Origin: Mucilaginibacter sp. SJ
GTDB taxonomy: Bacteria > Bacteroidota > Bacteroidia > Sphingobacteriales > Sphingobacteriaceae
Assembly: GCF_028993635.1 (NCBI RefSeq)
Contig: NZ_CP118631.1
Coordinates: forward strand, 5,518,001-5,582,000
Direction: 5' to 3'
Length of the DNA stretch: 64,000 nucleotides
Part shown: positions 17,966 to 25,894 of the stretch, one piece after another
Position numbering within the stretch: position 1 is the stretch's first letter
How the letters are laid out: each line of letters begins with the position of its first letter
Translations under genes and position numbers: made by a program
The notes under the pieces: model-generated
Seen by the model: the letters and a program-made list of their open reading frames with translations, nothing else
The model's database searches: none
What the model was told of the DNA's origin: nothing

Positions 17966-18071
17966 GCGTTAGGGATTGCAGTGTAAAGCCCACAGCGCGT
18001 GTAGGGATTGCAGTCAGGAAAGGCGAGGACTTGCAACGGAAAGCCCGGGCCGCAGGCAACGCCCATGTTAT
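17966..18071. repeat. Dispersed ~105-bp repeat, copy A
   Basis: Begins GCGTTAGGGATTGCAGTGTA and ends with GGCCGCAGGCAACGCC. A second copy in the same orientation lies at 21485-21590, with the same blocks (CGAGGACTTGCAACGGAAAG) and variable middle. No coding potential is seen. Confidence 0.75.
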
Positions 18072-18082
18072 AAAATAAAAGT

Positions 18083-18176
18083 CGTCATTGCGAGGTACGA
18101 AGTAATCCCCGATTAGCAGAGTAGCTATGCGAGTTTCTCTGTATAGTTCGCGATTGCTTCGTATCTCGCAATGATG
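18083..18176. repeat. CGTCATTGCGAGG palindromic repeat
   Basis: CGTCATTGCGAGGTACGAAG at the left and CTTCGTATCTCGCAATGATG at the right are near-perfect inverted arms. This type of intergenic palindrome occurs in many bacterial genomes. Confidence 0.8.
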
Positions 18177-18201
18177 TTTGTTTTACAGTACTTTAGCGTC
18201 C

Positions 18202-18270
18202 CATCAGGGTCTCTCGAAGAGGACCCTGATGAACACGAAAGTCGCTGTTGCGTTGTAATAGCGGCTTTTT
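18202..18270 (+). terminator. Tandem hairpins ahead of the 18312 gene
   Basis: CATCAGGGTC (18202-18211) and GACCCTGATG (18222-18231) are perfect arms. They are followed by AAGTCGCT…AGCGGCTT with one G-T wobble and a six-T run ending near 18270, which has terminator form. No gene is seen directly upstream, so it may end read-through from the ABC-F gene or a small RNA. Confidence 0.5.
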
Positions 18271-18311
18271 TATATTCGTTTATCAAAATTGATATAAACC
18301 TAAATTAATAA

Positions 18312-18743
18312 ATGACCAATCAATACCGTAGCCTTGTAATTGCTATAATAATATCCAGTTGCCTTATTATAGTTGGGGCAGGTCACGGCGCGGTACCAAT
18401 GATATTGATTGAAATCATGGCCCCGATAGCAAAAGGGCTTAAGTTTTCATTACAACTATCCAATAATAATGAAGACACCATTGCAGTATCCGCGTTGTTC
18501 TTTTTTATCGGACAACTTTTGTTGTTTTTCGGTACACACAGAATGCATGTAATTACACGGCTTATTGGTGTTATATTTATGTGGACAGGTTTATTTTACC
18601 AGACACATAATATGTACAACGACGGTGGTGCTAAGTTTACATTTGCTACAGGCGCCCCATTCTTATTTTTATCAATTGCATTGTTTAGTTTTGATGTCAG
18701 GCAGAATTGGCTGCAGGATAAAACAGATATTGAAGAGGAATGA
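18312..18743 (+). CDS. Small integral membrane protein of unknown function
   Basis: 143 residues with four hydrophobic segments (about 8-28, 57-76, 80-98 and 108-126) and an acidic C-terminus (DKTDIEEE). I do not recognise the family. Its stop codon overlaps the start of the next gene by 4 bp (ATGA, 18740-18743), so it is probably translationally coupled to the T9SS-plug-domain protein. A shared role at the cell envelope is only a guess from that coupling. Confidence 0.75.
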   Translation: MTNQYRSLVIAIIISSCLIIVGAGHGAVPMILIEIMAPIAKGLKFSLQLSNNNEDTIAVSALFFFIGQLLLFFGTHRMHVITRLIGVIFMWTGLFYQTHNMYNDGGAKFTFATGAPFLFLSIALFSFDVRQNWLQDKTDIEEE

Positions 18744-20005
18744 AATTGATGAGATTTTTTTTGAGTATTGCGCTCCTTATCTTATTTGCTCAACAAAGCT
18801 TTGCACAACAATCCCCTTACAACAACAGCGTTTACTCGCCGGCTATAAAAAGCGTTGAGTTTTATAATACCGCGAAGCAGGGCTCTTTCCCGGTTATTAA
18901 TTTAGGGACCGATGAAAAGGTGCTGCTAACCTTCGATGACCTGCGCGGCGGCAGCCGTAATTACTATTACACCATTGAACATTGCGATGCTAACTGGAAT
19001 TCATCAAACCTTTCATCTGCCGAGTACCTGCAAAGCTTTACCGACGACCGGCTGTACAATTACAGCTACTCAACCGGTACCATGCAAAAGTATACCCATT
19101 ACGAAATTTCATTGCCCAACAATAACATCGCTCCCAAAATATCAGGCAATTATGTGTTGAAGGTGTATGAAGATGGCGATCAAAGCAAAATGGTGCTTAC
19201 CCGCAGGATGTATGTGTTGGGCAAACGGATATCTATCGCGGCCGATATGGTTGCATCGCCCAATAATGCCACACGGCAAACCAATCAGAAGATCAACTTT
19301 ACGGTTGATTGTTCGGGCCTTGTTGTGCAGAACCCGGCTTATGCCCTGCGTACTTTTATTATGCAAAACGCCCGTACAGAAACGGCAGTTCTGAACGGGC
19401 AGCCAACCTATATCCGTGGTTCGCAGTTAATTTATAATGATGTAAGCATTAATGATTTCCCCGGCCGCAATGAATTCAGGCTGTTTGATATGCGTACACT
19501 CAAGCTCAACTCGCAAAGGGTAGCCAAAATTTATAAAGATTCGACCAACGTGGTAGTGCTGCTTGGCGACCCCGTGCGCGATCAGCCTAACTACATTTTT
19601 CAGTACGATAACGACGGCAAGTTTTACATCCTGAATAATGATGGTACCATGCCAGCCACCGATGCTGACTATGCTCATGTATACTTCACGTTATCAACCA
19701 ATAAAAATCCTAACGACGGAGCACCCTACGTAGTAGGCCAGTTCAATAACTACCGCCTTGATGATAGTAACAAATTGCACCCGCTTGATAACGGGAGATA
19801 CACCGTAAACATGCTGCTAAAACAAGGCGTTTATGATTATGAATACGTTTGGGTGGATGCCAAAACCGGTAAAGCTGATGATATCCCTTTTGAAGGCAGT
19901 CACTTTGAAACCGAAAACGAATACCAGGTGCTTACCTATTATCGCCCTCCCGCAGCCCGTTGGGATGAACTGGTGGGTTTCAGGGAATTGGTGACGAAGA
20001 GGTAG
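18740..20005 (+). CDS. Type IX secretion system plug-domain protein (DUF5103-like)
   Basis: 421 residues with a signal peptide (MKLMRFFLSIALLILFAQQS, cleavage after SFA). The body matches what I recall of the Bacteroidetes DUF5103 family, now described as T9SS plug protein: NYYYTIEHCDANWN at about residues 75-88, an EYLQSF…YNYSYSTGT block, LTRRMYVLGKRISI, and a C-terminal beta-sandwich part (PYVVGQFNNYRLDD, GVYDYEYVWVD, EGSHFETENEYQVLTYYRP). The known T9SS Plug closes the lateral gate of the SprA translocon in the outer membrane. The start codon overlaps the preceding membrane-protein gene by 4 bp. Confidence in the family is good; its role in secretion here is inferred. Confidence 0.83.
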   Translation: MKLMRFFLSIALLILFAQQSFAQQSPYNNSVYSPAIKSVEFYNTAKQGSFPVINLGTDEKVLLTFDDLRGGSRNYYYTIEHCDANWNSSNLSSAEYLQSFTDDRLYNYSYSTGTMQKYTHYEISLPNNNIAPKISGNYVLKVYEDGDQSKMVLTRRMYVLGKRISIAADMVASPNNATRQTNQKINFTVDCSGLVVQNPAYALRTFIMQNARTETAVLNGQPTYIRGSQLIYNDVSINDFPGRNEFRLFDMRTLKLNSQRVAKIYKDSTNVVVLLGDPVRDQPNYIFQYDNDGKFYILNNDGTMPATDADYAHVYFTLSTNKNPNDGAPYVVGQFNNYRLDDSNKLHPLDNGRYTVNMLLKQGVYDYEYVWVDAKTGKADDIPFEGSHFETENEYQVLTYYRPPAARWDELVGFRELVTKR

Positions 20006-20308
20006 ATGCCTTACCTAAATCCTCTCCAGAGGAAAGCAACTCATGAGGGCAACAAGGTGGCAAGATGGTAACCGTTGATTTGTTTGATTACGTTGATTCG
20101 CTGATTGACTTGACCATTTGCCGCAGGCTTAGCCTAACCCAGCTCCTTCTTCATCATGTCATTATGAGGTAAAGCTATTGGACGGAAGCCATCGCTACCG
20201 CTTGCGGCAGCGGAGGGAAACAATTGTATGAAATTCATGAATACCAATTCGCTCAGTTTGTCTTAGATTAATTTTGCCTATATTAGTGGACCTCCTTATT
20301 CAGTTTTT
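20006..20308. other. Intergenic region without a gene
   Basis: About 300 bp with fragments of dispersed repeats (for example GCTACCGCTTGCGGCAGCGG near 20190) and no open frame worth calling. TAATTTTG at 20269-20276 resembles a -7 box for the next gene, but no -33 element is well placed. Confidence 0.4.
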
Positions 20309-21154
20309 ATGAGTAATACAACACCTCAGTTACCTTCAGATTTTTTTTCGGCTAATAGTTTATTTACATTGAGTGGATCTGCATGTGCGGTCTGGATATT
20401 TTGTTTAGTGCTATCTGCTATCATTCCGGCTAATTCATTGTCAGTTTATCACTGGAGATTAATCGCTTTAATTTTCTCAGAATTATTAGCTGTTGCTATC
20501 ATATTACAACAAAAGAATAATCCTTCACCTTCAATGAAGTGGTTGATAGGCCTAATTAACGGTCTGTTAATATTTATTAATGCTTCTGGCATAAACGCTG
20601 TATCGACAGGTTTAGCTTTTGAAAACAGAAATTCAGTGAAGGTTGGAAAAGCCAGTTATGTATTGACTGAGGATAAGACGACGGCTTCGTTGTTTATCTT
20701 CAAAAATGAAGTCAATTGGTGGCCAGATCTGAATATTTTACTCAAAAAGGACAGTCTTGAAAAAATAAACATTAAGCTCATTAAAAGTAATGAGCGCTTG
20801 GCAAAGGCGTTCAACAACATCAAGGAAAATTGTACTACGCCCGATCCTGATAAAAGCGCCATTTTAAAACGCGATAGTATTTTAAATGATAAGATAGATA
20901 GGATCGAAAGAGAAGATGCTTTATTAAAAGTGGAATTATCAAGTCTTCGAAATAAGCACGATTCGAATGCAAAAGTAATATCGACCGCAAACAAAACAAC
21001 GAACACCGACGCAGAGAATCGCAGCAACGAACTATTTGTTCTAAAAAAGAACCTGGAAGATTGCCAACACGAGAAGTCTGATTTAGAGAAGAAGTTGAAC
21101 AAAATAAAAAACTTAAATCAACTTTTGCGGGAAGCAGATAAATACGGACTTTGA
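20309..21154 (+). CDS. Membrane-anchored coiled-coil protein of unknown function
   Basis: 281 residues. Three hydrophobic segments occupy the first ~105 residues (about 17-43, 49-66 and 77-97). The last 120 residues are strongly charged and heptad-like (NDKIDRIEREDALLKVELSS; VLKKNLEDCQHEKSDLEKKL), so a long coiled coil is expected, facing the cytoplasm or periplasm. No family is recognised. Base composition is low in GC compared with neighbours, and the gene is bracketed by dispersed repeats on both sides, which suggests an accessory gene acquired on its own. Confidence 0.7.
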   Translation: MSNTTPQLPSDFFSANSLFTLSGSACAVWIFCLVLSAIIPANSLSVYHWRLIALIFSELLAVAIILQQKNNPSPSMKWLIGLINGLLIFINASGINAVSTGLAFENRNSVKVGKASYVLTEDKTTASLFIFKNEVNWWPDLNILLKKDSLEKINIKLIKSNERLAKAFNNIKENCTTPDPDKSAILKRDSILNDKIDRIEREDALLKVELSSLRNKHDSNAKVISTANKTTNTDAENRSNELFVLKKNLEDCQHEKSDLEKKLNKIKNLNQLLREADKYGL

Positions 21155-21177
21155 TTAATTATTGCTCTCGATACTGC

Positions 21178-21267
21178 AAGGCGTCCTCGCTTGTGGGCTT
21201 CGTGCTAAGTATACAAGCGGCTCATCAGGTGGTTGACCGAAACGCGGGCCACAAGCGAGGACGCCTT
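21178..21267. repeat. Perfect 19-bp inverted repeat
   Basis: AAGGCGTCCTCGCTTGTGG (21178-21196) and its exact reverse complement (21249-21267) are separated by 52 bp. It follows the coiled-coil gene by 23 bp and could form a long hairpin; there is no U-run, so it looks like a palindromic dispersed repeat more than a terminator. Confidence 0.75.
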
Positions 21268-21484
21268 ACGGTAGCGGGGGGGGCATATTGCAAGCTGTAA
21301 AGCAGGGCGTACAATTTCTCCTCAGCCCTCCTCACAAACCCAGCCTCTTCGTCGTATTACAACCTTTTTTATTTGAAAAGCCATAGGTTGAAATGTTTGC
21401 GGGGGATTTCCGTCCGCCACCCGTCCATAAACATACCAACACAACTATCCGGACGGACGGACGGAAAGCCATAGCACGCAGGTC

Positions 21485-21590
21485 GCGTTAGGGATTGCAG
21501 TGTAAAGCCCGCAGCGTATGCAGGCCTTGCGGGGATGGCAAAGCGAGGACTTGCAACGGAAAGCCCGGCCGCAGGCAACGCCATTGTTAT
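21485..21590. repeat. Dispersed ~105-bp repeat, copy B
   Basis: Same orientation and blocks as copy A at 17966-18071. The segment 21591-21640 behind it is a short imperfect run of GGATTT units. Together with the inverted repeat at 21178 these fill the gene-free stretch 21155-21732. Confidence 0.75.
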
Positions 21591-21732
21591 GATTTGGGAT
21601 TTGGGATTTCGGATGTTCGATTTCGGATTTTTAATTTACAATCTGTGTTGTAGTATTATGTGATTAAGTTGTAAACTTAACCTATGCACCTCACGGGTTA
21701 CGCTATCGCTAAACCCGCGGTAGATTGGAAAA

Positions 21733-22137
21733 TTAAAATATCCTTTCGTTTAAAACCTCAACATTGAAAATTTTCCAGTCGCCGTTAATCATTTTCCACT
21801 TATAAATACCTTTCCTTTCAACTGTCCATTTTTTTGTGAAGAAAATGAATACACGGATTGAAACCTCACTATGCTGCGTTAACCGCTCTGTAATTTCCCC
21901 TTCCTGAAAACTAATTTCAGTTCTTTGATAATTGCTTGAAAAGCTTTTTACCCTGGTAAAATAGTGTTTAACGTCGGCTTCCAATTGTTTCTTTCCGATG
22001 GTTTTACCGTTGATTTGTTTGTATAGAAGATCATCGGCAAACGTGCCCATGTATTTATCAAAGTTTTTATCTTGTTGGGCTTTATTAGCTATTGCATGAG
22101 CATTGTCGATAGCTTTTAAAAGTGTTTCATCTACCAT
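21733..22137 (-). CDS. NTF2-like (SnoaL/DUF4440-type) protein
   Basis: 134 residues with the layout of the NTF2-like fold: a helical N-terminus (LLKAIDNAHAIANKAQQDKN), FADDLLYKQINGKTIGKKQL, then beta strands ending in KGIYKWKMINGDWKIFNVEVL. The W-x-x-x-GDWKI ending is common in DUF4440 proteins, which often have polyketide-cyclase-like or unknown roles. No signal peptide. It lies downstream of gapA on the same strand but behind a terminator at 22161-22191, so it is probably transcribed on its own or by read-through. Confidence 0.75.
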   Translation of the reverse strand: MVDETLLKAIDNAHAIANKAQQDKNFDKYMGTFADDLLYKQINGKTIGKKQLEADVKHYFTRVKSFSSNYQRTEISFQEGEITERLTQHSEVSIRVFIFFTKKWTVERKGIYKWKMINGDWKIFNVEVLNERIF

Positions 22138-22160
22138 TGGTAAGCTTATATAGCATTAAT

Positions 22161-22191
22161 AAAAAAAGCCCGGGCAGTTTTACCAGGGCTT
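22161..22191 (-). terminator. Terminator of the pfkA-gapA operon
   Basis: Read on the minus strand, AAGCCC (plus 22186-22191) pairs with GGGCTT (plus 22166-22171), followed by a T-run (plus A-run 22161-22167). It lies about 30 bp after the gapA stop codon. Confidence 0.75.
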
Positions 22192-22223
22192 GTAAATCGA
22201 ATTTATATTTCGAAAATCAGCAA

Positions 22224-23219
22224 TTATAATTTGCCAATTTCCTGAACAAGGTCAATCAGTTTGTTTGAATAACCCCACTCGTTATCGTACCATGAAACAA
22301 CTTTTACGAAGTTATCATTCAGGCCGATACCGGCTTTAGCGTCGAAAATTGAAGTACGTACATCGCCTTTAAAGTCTTCAGATACAACTTCATCTTCAGT
22401 GTAACCAAGGATACCTTTCAGTTCGCCTTCAGAAGCTTCTTTCATAGCAGCTTTGATGGTTTCGTATGAAGCACCGTTTTTCAAACGTACAGTTAAGTCA
22501 ACTACAGAAACGTCGGCAACCGGTACGCGGAAACTCATACCTGTTAATTTACCTTTTAACTGAGGTAAAACTAAACCTACTGCTTTAGCTGCACCTGTTG
22601 ATGAAGGGATGATGTTTTGGTAAGCACCACGACCACCTCTCCAATCTTTTGCAGATGGACCGTCAACTGTTTTTTGAGTTGCAGTAACAGCGTGTACAGT
22701 GGTCATTAAACCTTCTTCGATACCAAATTTATCGTTTAATACTTTAGCGATAGGAGCTAAACAGTTGGTAGTACAAGAAGCGTTTGAAACGATGTTTTGA
22801 TCGGCTTTCAATTCTTTGTGGTTAACACCCATTACAAATGTAGGGGTATCATCTTTTGCAGGGGCGCTCATTACTACTTTTTTAGCACCGGCGTCGATGT
22901 GTTTTTGAGCAGTTTCCTGGGTTAAGAACAAACCGGTTGATTCGATAACTACCTCAGCACCTACTTCATTCCATTTAAGGTTAGCAGGGTCTTTTTCGGC
23001 AGTAACGCGGATGGTTTTACCGTTAACAACCAAATGACCACCTTCAACAGCGATAGTGCCTTTGAACTGACCATGGGTTGAATCGTATTTTAACATGTAA
23101 GCCATGTAATCTGGCTCAACAAGGTCATTAATACCAACAACTTCAATGTCTGGTCTTTCAATTGCAGCCCTGAATGCCAGGCGGCCAATACGGCCGAAAC
23201 CGTTAATTCCTATTTTCAT
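22224..23219 (-). CDS. gapA: Glyceraldehyde-3-phosphate dehydrogenase, type I
   Basis: 331 residues, the normal size. It oxidises glyceraldehyde 3-phosphate to 1,3-bisphosphoglycerate with NAD. The Rossmann start MKIGINGFGRIGRL, catalytic Cys149 in SNASCTTNCLAP, His176 in TTVHAVTATQ and the C-terminal SWYDNEWGYSNKL are all present. The GINDL segment with Asp32 favours NAD over NADP. It is the last gene of a tight operon after pfkA and a BadF-family protein (6 bp gap), and a terminator follows it. Confidence 0.97.
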   Translation of the reverse strand: MKIGINGFGRIGRLAFRAAIERPDIEVVGINDLVEPDYMAYMLKYDSTHGQFKGTIAVEGGHLVVNGKTIRVTAEKDPANLKWNEVGAEVVIESTGLFLTQETAQKHIDAGAKKVVMSAPAKDDTPTFVMGVNHKELKADQNIVSNASCTTNCLAPIAKVLNDKFGIEEGLMTTVHAVTATQKTVDGPSAKDWRGGRGAYQNIIPSSTGAAKAVGLVLPQLKGKLTGMSFRVPVADVSVVDLTVRLKNGASYETIKAAMKEASEGELKGILGYTEDEVVSEDFKGDVRTSIFDAKAGIGLNDNFVKVVSWYDNEWGYSNKLIDLVQEIGKL

Positions 23220-23225
23220 GATTTT

Positions 23226-24074
23226 TTAATTTTTACTTGAATAGTAGGTTAATAAATTATTTATGGGTTCTTTAATTATGTTAGTGATTTGCAGATCAGC
23301 TTCGGCGGCAGCTTCATATAAGTGTTCCTGAAAATTAAAAGCAACCGATCCTGCAAAATGAACAGAGGTACCCGGGTGTTGCTGATATAAAGGTAGCAAA
23401 TATGTGGAAATTAGCTTACTAAATCCTTTTTTTATGACGCTTTGCAGATGATGATCGTTTTTATTATCGAGATAAAAATCGGTAAATGAGCTTAAAAACA
23501 AAGCTGGCTGTTTTTGCCGGTAAACCTTTTCGAGCAGGTTTTTACGGTCGGCATCGTATTTGTGTATAAACTTTTTACGAATAGATAAAGGCAGGGTATC
23601 GTTCATGAATTCCTTGATGAGCTGCCTGCCCAGCCAGTTGCCCGAGCCTTCATCGGCCAGGATATAACCCAGGCCATAATTGTTGGGCCAAACTCTTCTT
23701 CCATCGTACCAGGCGGCATTGCTGCCGCTGCCGCAAATGCTCACAATGCCGGGTTCGTTTTTACAGCAGGCTATAGCCGCCCCGGCAATGTCATGCTCAA
23801 CAGAAACTTTTCCGAACTTAAAAAAGGTTGAAAAAGCACGATGTACTATCTTCTTCCGCTCATCTGACGAGGCGCCCGCGCCAAAAAAGTAGATGCGCCT
23901 GATTACTTCGGCGTGGTGTATAAGATTGATGTTTTTGTTGAGCAGTTGAAGGATATGTTTTTCGTCGTTAAAATAGGGATTTATGCCATTGGTTTTAAAG
24001 GAAGCAACAGTTCTTCCTTTATCAGTAAGCCTCCAATGTGCAAAGTACGATCCGCTATAAACAACTGCAATCAT
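23226..24074 (-). CDS. BadF/BadG-family sugar-kinase paralogue with degenerate phosphate-1 motif
   Basis: 282 residues, clearly related along its length to the intact kinase at 26144-27004 (FFGAGASSDERKKIV against YYGAGCSTPEMRKIV; ILADEGSGNWLGRQLIKEF against ILGDEGSGCYIGKKLLTDY). In the intact copy the N-terminal nucleotide motif is DGGSTKTNW, while here the same place reads YSGSYFAHW, without the Asp and the Thr-Lys. The HD of the middle motif (VEHDIAGAA) and the GSG phosphate-2 motif remain. The family phosphorylates N-acetylglucosamine or glucosamine. Loss of the first motif suggests weak or absent kinase activity and perhaps a sugar-sensing role. It sits 7 bp after pfkA and 6 bp before gapA, so it is certainly expressed with glycolysis genes. 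Confidence 0.85.
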   Translation of the reverse strand: MIAVVYSGSYFAHWRLTDKGRTVASFKTNGINPYFNDEKHILQLLNKNINLIHHAEVIRRIYFFGAGASSDERKKIVHRAFSTFFKFGKVSVEHDIAGAAIACCKNEPGIVSICGSGSNAAWYDGRRVWPNNYGLGYILADEGSGNWLGRQLIKEFMNDTLPLSIRKKFIHKYDADRKNLLEKVYRQKQPALFLSSFTDFYLDNKNDHHLQSVIKKGFSKLISTYLLPLYQQHPGTSVHFAGSVAFNFQEHLYEAAAEADLQITNIIKEPINNLLTYYSSKN

Positions 24075-24081
24075 TAATAAT

Positions 24082-25068
24082 CTATATCGATAATATATCC
24101 ATCATTTGTAAAAGGTCTTCTTCAAGCTTAAACTCATGCTGGTTAAGTGCTGCTTCCAGGTCTGTCATCATGATCTGGTTGGCCTGCAAACCTACCATTT
24201 TTTGTGATTCGCCGGCAACCAAAGCATTAACTGCTGCAAAGCCAAGCCTGCTGCCCAAAATACGGTCAAAGCTTGATGGTGCACCGCCCCGTTGCAAGTG
24301 GCCTAAGATAGTAACTTTTATATCGTAATTTTTAACTTCTTGTTGTACAGCCTTTGCCACATCATAAACACCGCCGTTTTTGTCACCTTCGGCAACAATT
24401 ACAATGCTCGATGATTTTTTGTTCATGTGGCCCTCTTTAAGGTTTACGATCAAATCATCAATTGCGGTAGCACGCTCGGGCAATAAAATAGCTTCGGCGC
24501 CGCATGAGATACCTGCACGCAAGGCAATAGCGCCCGAGTCGCGGCCCATAACCTCTATAAAGAAAAGGCGGTCATGCGCATCGGCAGTATCTCGGATTTT
24601 GTCGATAGCCTGGATAACTGTATTGGTAGCGGTATCAAAACCAAGGGTATAGGTTGAACCGCAAAGGTCATTATCAATTGTACCCGGTACGCCCATTACT
24701 GCAATGTCGGGATATTTACGTGAAAAGCGCAGGGCACCGGTAAAAGTACCATCACCGCCAATAACCACAAGGGCATCGATACCACGGGCTTTGGCGTTTT
24801 GGTATGCTATCTCCATGCCTTCGTCGGTTTTGAAAGGCAGGCAACGCGCGGTTTTTAAAATGGTGCCGCCCAAATTAAGGATGTTACTTACCGAGCGTTT
24901 ATCCATTTCATACATATCGTTTTCGATAAGGCCTTTATAACCCTGCCTTATACCTACAACTTCCAGCCCGTTATACAGTGCGGTCCTCACAACGGCACGG
25001 ATACAGGGGTTCATTCCCGGGGCATCACCACCTGAAGTTAAAACCCCTATTTTTGAAATTTTACGCAT
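24082..25068 (-). CDS. pfkA: ATP-dependent 6-phosphofructokinase
   Basis: 328 residues, typical of the bacterial PfkA group. It phosphorylates fructose 6-phosphate with ATP. The N-terminal TSGGDAPGMNP, the ATP-site IGGDGTFTGA (Gly107 after the Asp, the ATP-type residue) and the catalytic PGTIDNDLCGSTYTLGFDTA with Asp132 are visible, as are the allosteric-site elements at the dimer face (GYKGLI, LGHLQRGGAPSSFDR). It is the first gene of pfkA, kinase paralogue, gapA. A -7 box and a small palindrome lie upstream, between it and the divergent Nudix-type regulator. Confidence 0.97.
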   Translation of the reverse strand: MRKISKIGVLTSGGDAPGMNPCIRAVVRTALYNGLEVVGIRQGYKGLIENDMYEMDKRSVSNILNLGGTILKTARCLPFKTDEGMEIAYQNAKARGIDALVVIGGDGTFTGALRFSRKYPDIAVMGVPGTIDNDLCGSTYTLGFDTATNTVIQAIDKIRDTADAHDRLFFIEVMGRDSGAIALRAGISCGAEAILLPERATAIDDLIVNLKEGHMNKKSSSIVIVAEGDKNGGVYDVAKAVQQEVKNYDIKVTILGHLQRGGAPSSFDRILGSRLGFAAVNALVAGESQKMVGLQANQIMMTDLEAALNQHEFKLEEDLLQMMDILSI

Positions 25069-25072
25069 CTTT

Positions 25073-25117
25073 CGCTCCTTAATTTTACGCTACGAAGATA
25101 GTGTGTGTAGATTACAC
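25073..25117 (-). promoter_or_regulatory. Candidate pfkA promoter with overlapping palindrome
   Basis: On the minus strand TATCTTCG (plus 25093-25100) is one base off the TAnnTTTG -7 consensus, and an AAGGAG-like ribosome site lies just before the pfkA start. Five bases upstream of the -7 box is the palindrome GTGTA-GAT-TACAC (25105-25117), a possible operator for the divergent Nudix-domain regulator. The assignment is by position only. Confidence 0.4.
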
Positions 25118-25206
25118 CATTAAATTTTATTTATTTTTTTTTGGATTAGGAATTAAGGCTATATATTTAAACTTATTAACTAAATCTCACTAATAGTTTG
25201 GAACTA

Positions 25207-25890
25207 ATGTTACCCAAGTTTGATTCCGTATTCTCGATTGACTGCGTGATATTCGGCTTTGAAGCCGGCGAGCTTAAAATTTTGCTTATTGAGCGAAACG
25301 AGGAGCCATATAAAGACTGGCTTGCACTGCCCGGCTATATTGTTGAGCAGGACGAGAGTATTGACGATGCTGCCGAGCGGATCCTGTATGAACTTACAGG
25401 TTTACGTGATTTGCACATGCAGCAGTTTCATACTTTTGGCGAAGTGAACCGCCACCCCCAGGGCCGTGTTATTACGGTGGCTTACTATGCATTGATCCGC
25501 ATAAACGGGCAAAAAGAATTGCGCCCGGTTACGCAATATGCTAAAAAAGCGTTCTGGCACCCGGTAAGCGAACTCCCTAAACTGGCGTTTGACCATAGCG
25601 AGATCTTTAAAACAGGATTCAATAAAATAAAGCGCCGGCTACACTACCAGCCGATAGCATTTGAGCTATTGCCCGAAAAATTTACGCTTACCCAACTGCA
25701 GTCGCTTTACGAGGCGGTTTTAGATAAGAAGCTTGATAAACGCAACTTCCGCAAAAAAATGCTGAGCTACGGCTTTTTGAAAGAGCTGGACGAGAAGCAG
25801 AAAGGGGTATCATACCGCGCCGCCAAGCTTTACAAGTTTGACAAACGTAAGTATGGTAAGATTTTTCAGGGAGAGATGAATTTGGTTTAG
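25207..25890 (+). CDS. Nudix-domain transcriptional regulator (NrtR/AraR-like)
   Basis: About 227 residues from ATG 25207; an in-frame TTG at 25198 is less likely. The N-terminal two thirds is a Nudix fold (FDSVFSIDCVIFGFEAGELK; LPGYIVEQDESIDDAAERIL), but the catalytic box is degenerate, with the usual REUxEE reading RILYEL, so hydrolysis is probably lost. The C-terminal ~70 residues form the winged helix seen in NrtR-type regulators (FTLTQLQSLYEAVLDKKLDK, then KKMLSYGFLKE). In Bacteroidetes, relatives of this architecture control sugar catabolism through a phosphorylated or free sugar ligand. Divergent orientation from pfkA suggests it regulates the glycolysis operon. Confidence 0.88.
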   Translation: MLPKFDSVFSIDCVIFGFEAGELKILLIERNEEPYKDWLALPGYIVEQDESIDDAAERILYELTGLRDLHMQQFHTFGEVNRHPQGRVITVAYYALIRINGQKELRPVTQYAKKAFWHPVSELPKLAFDHSEIFKTGFNKIKRRLHYQPIAFELLPEKFTLTQLQSLYEAVLDKKLDKRNFRKKMLSYGFLKELDEKQKGVSYRAAKLYKFDKRKYGKIFQGEMNLV

Positions 25891-25894
25891 CTGC

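Noticed and set aside
17551..18176. CRISPR array
   Set aside because: The repeats belong to different palindromic families with irregular spacing and no constant repeat-spacer period; no cas genes are present.
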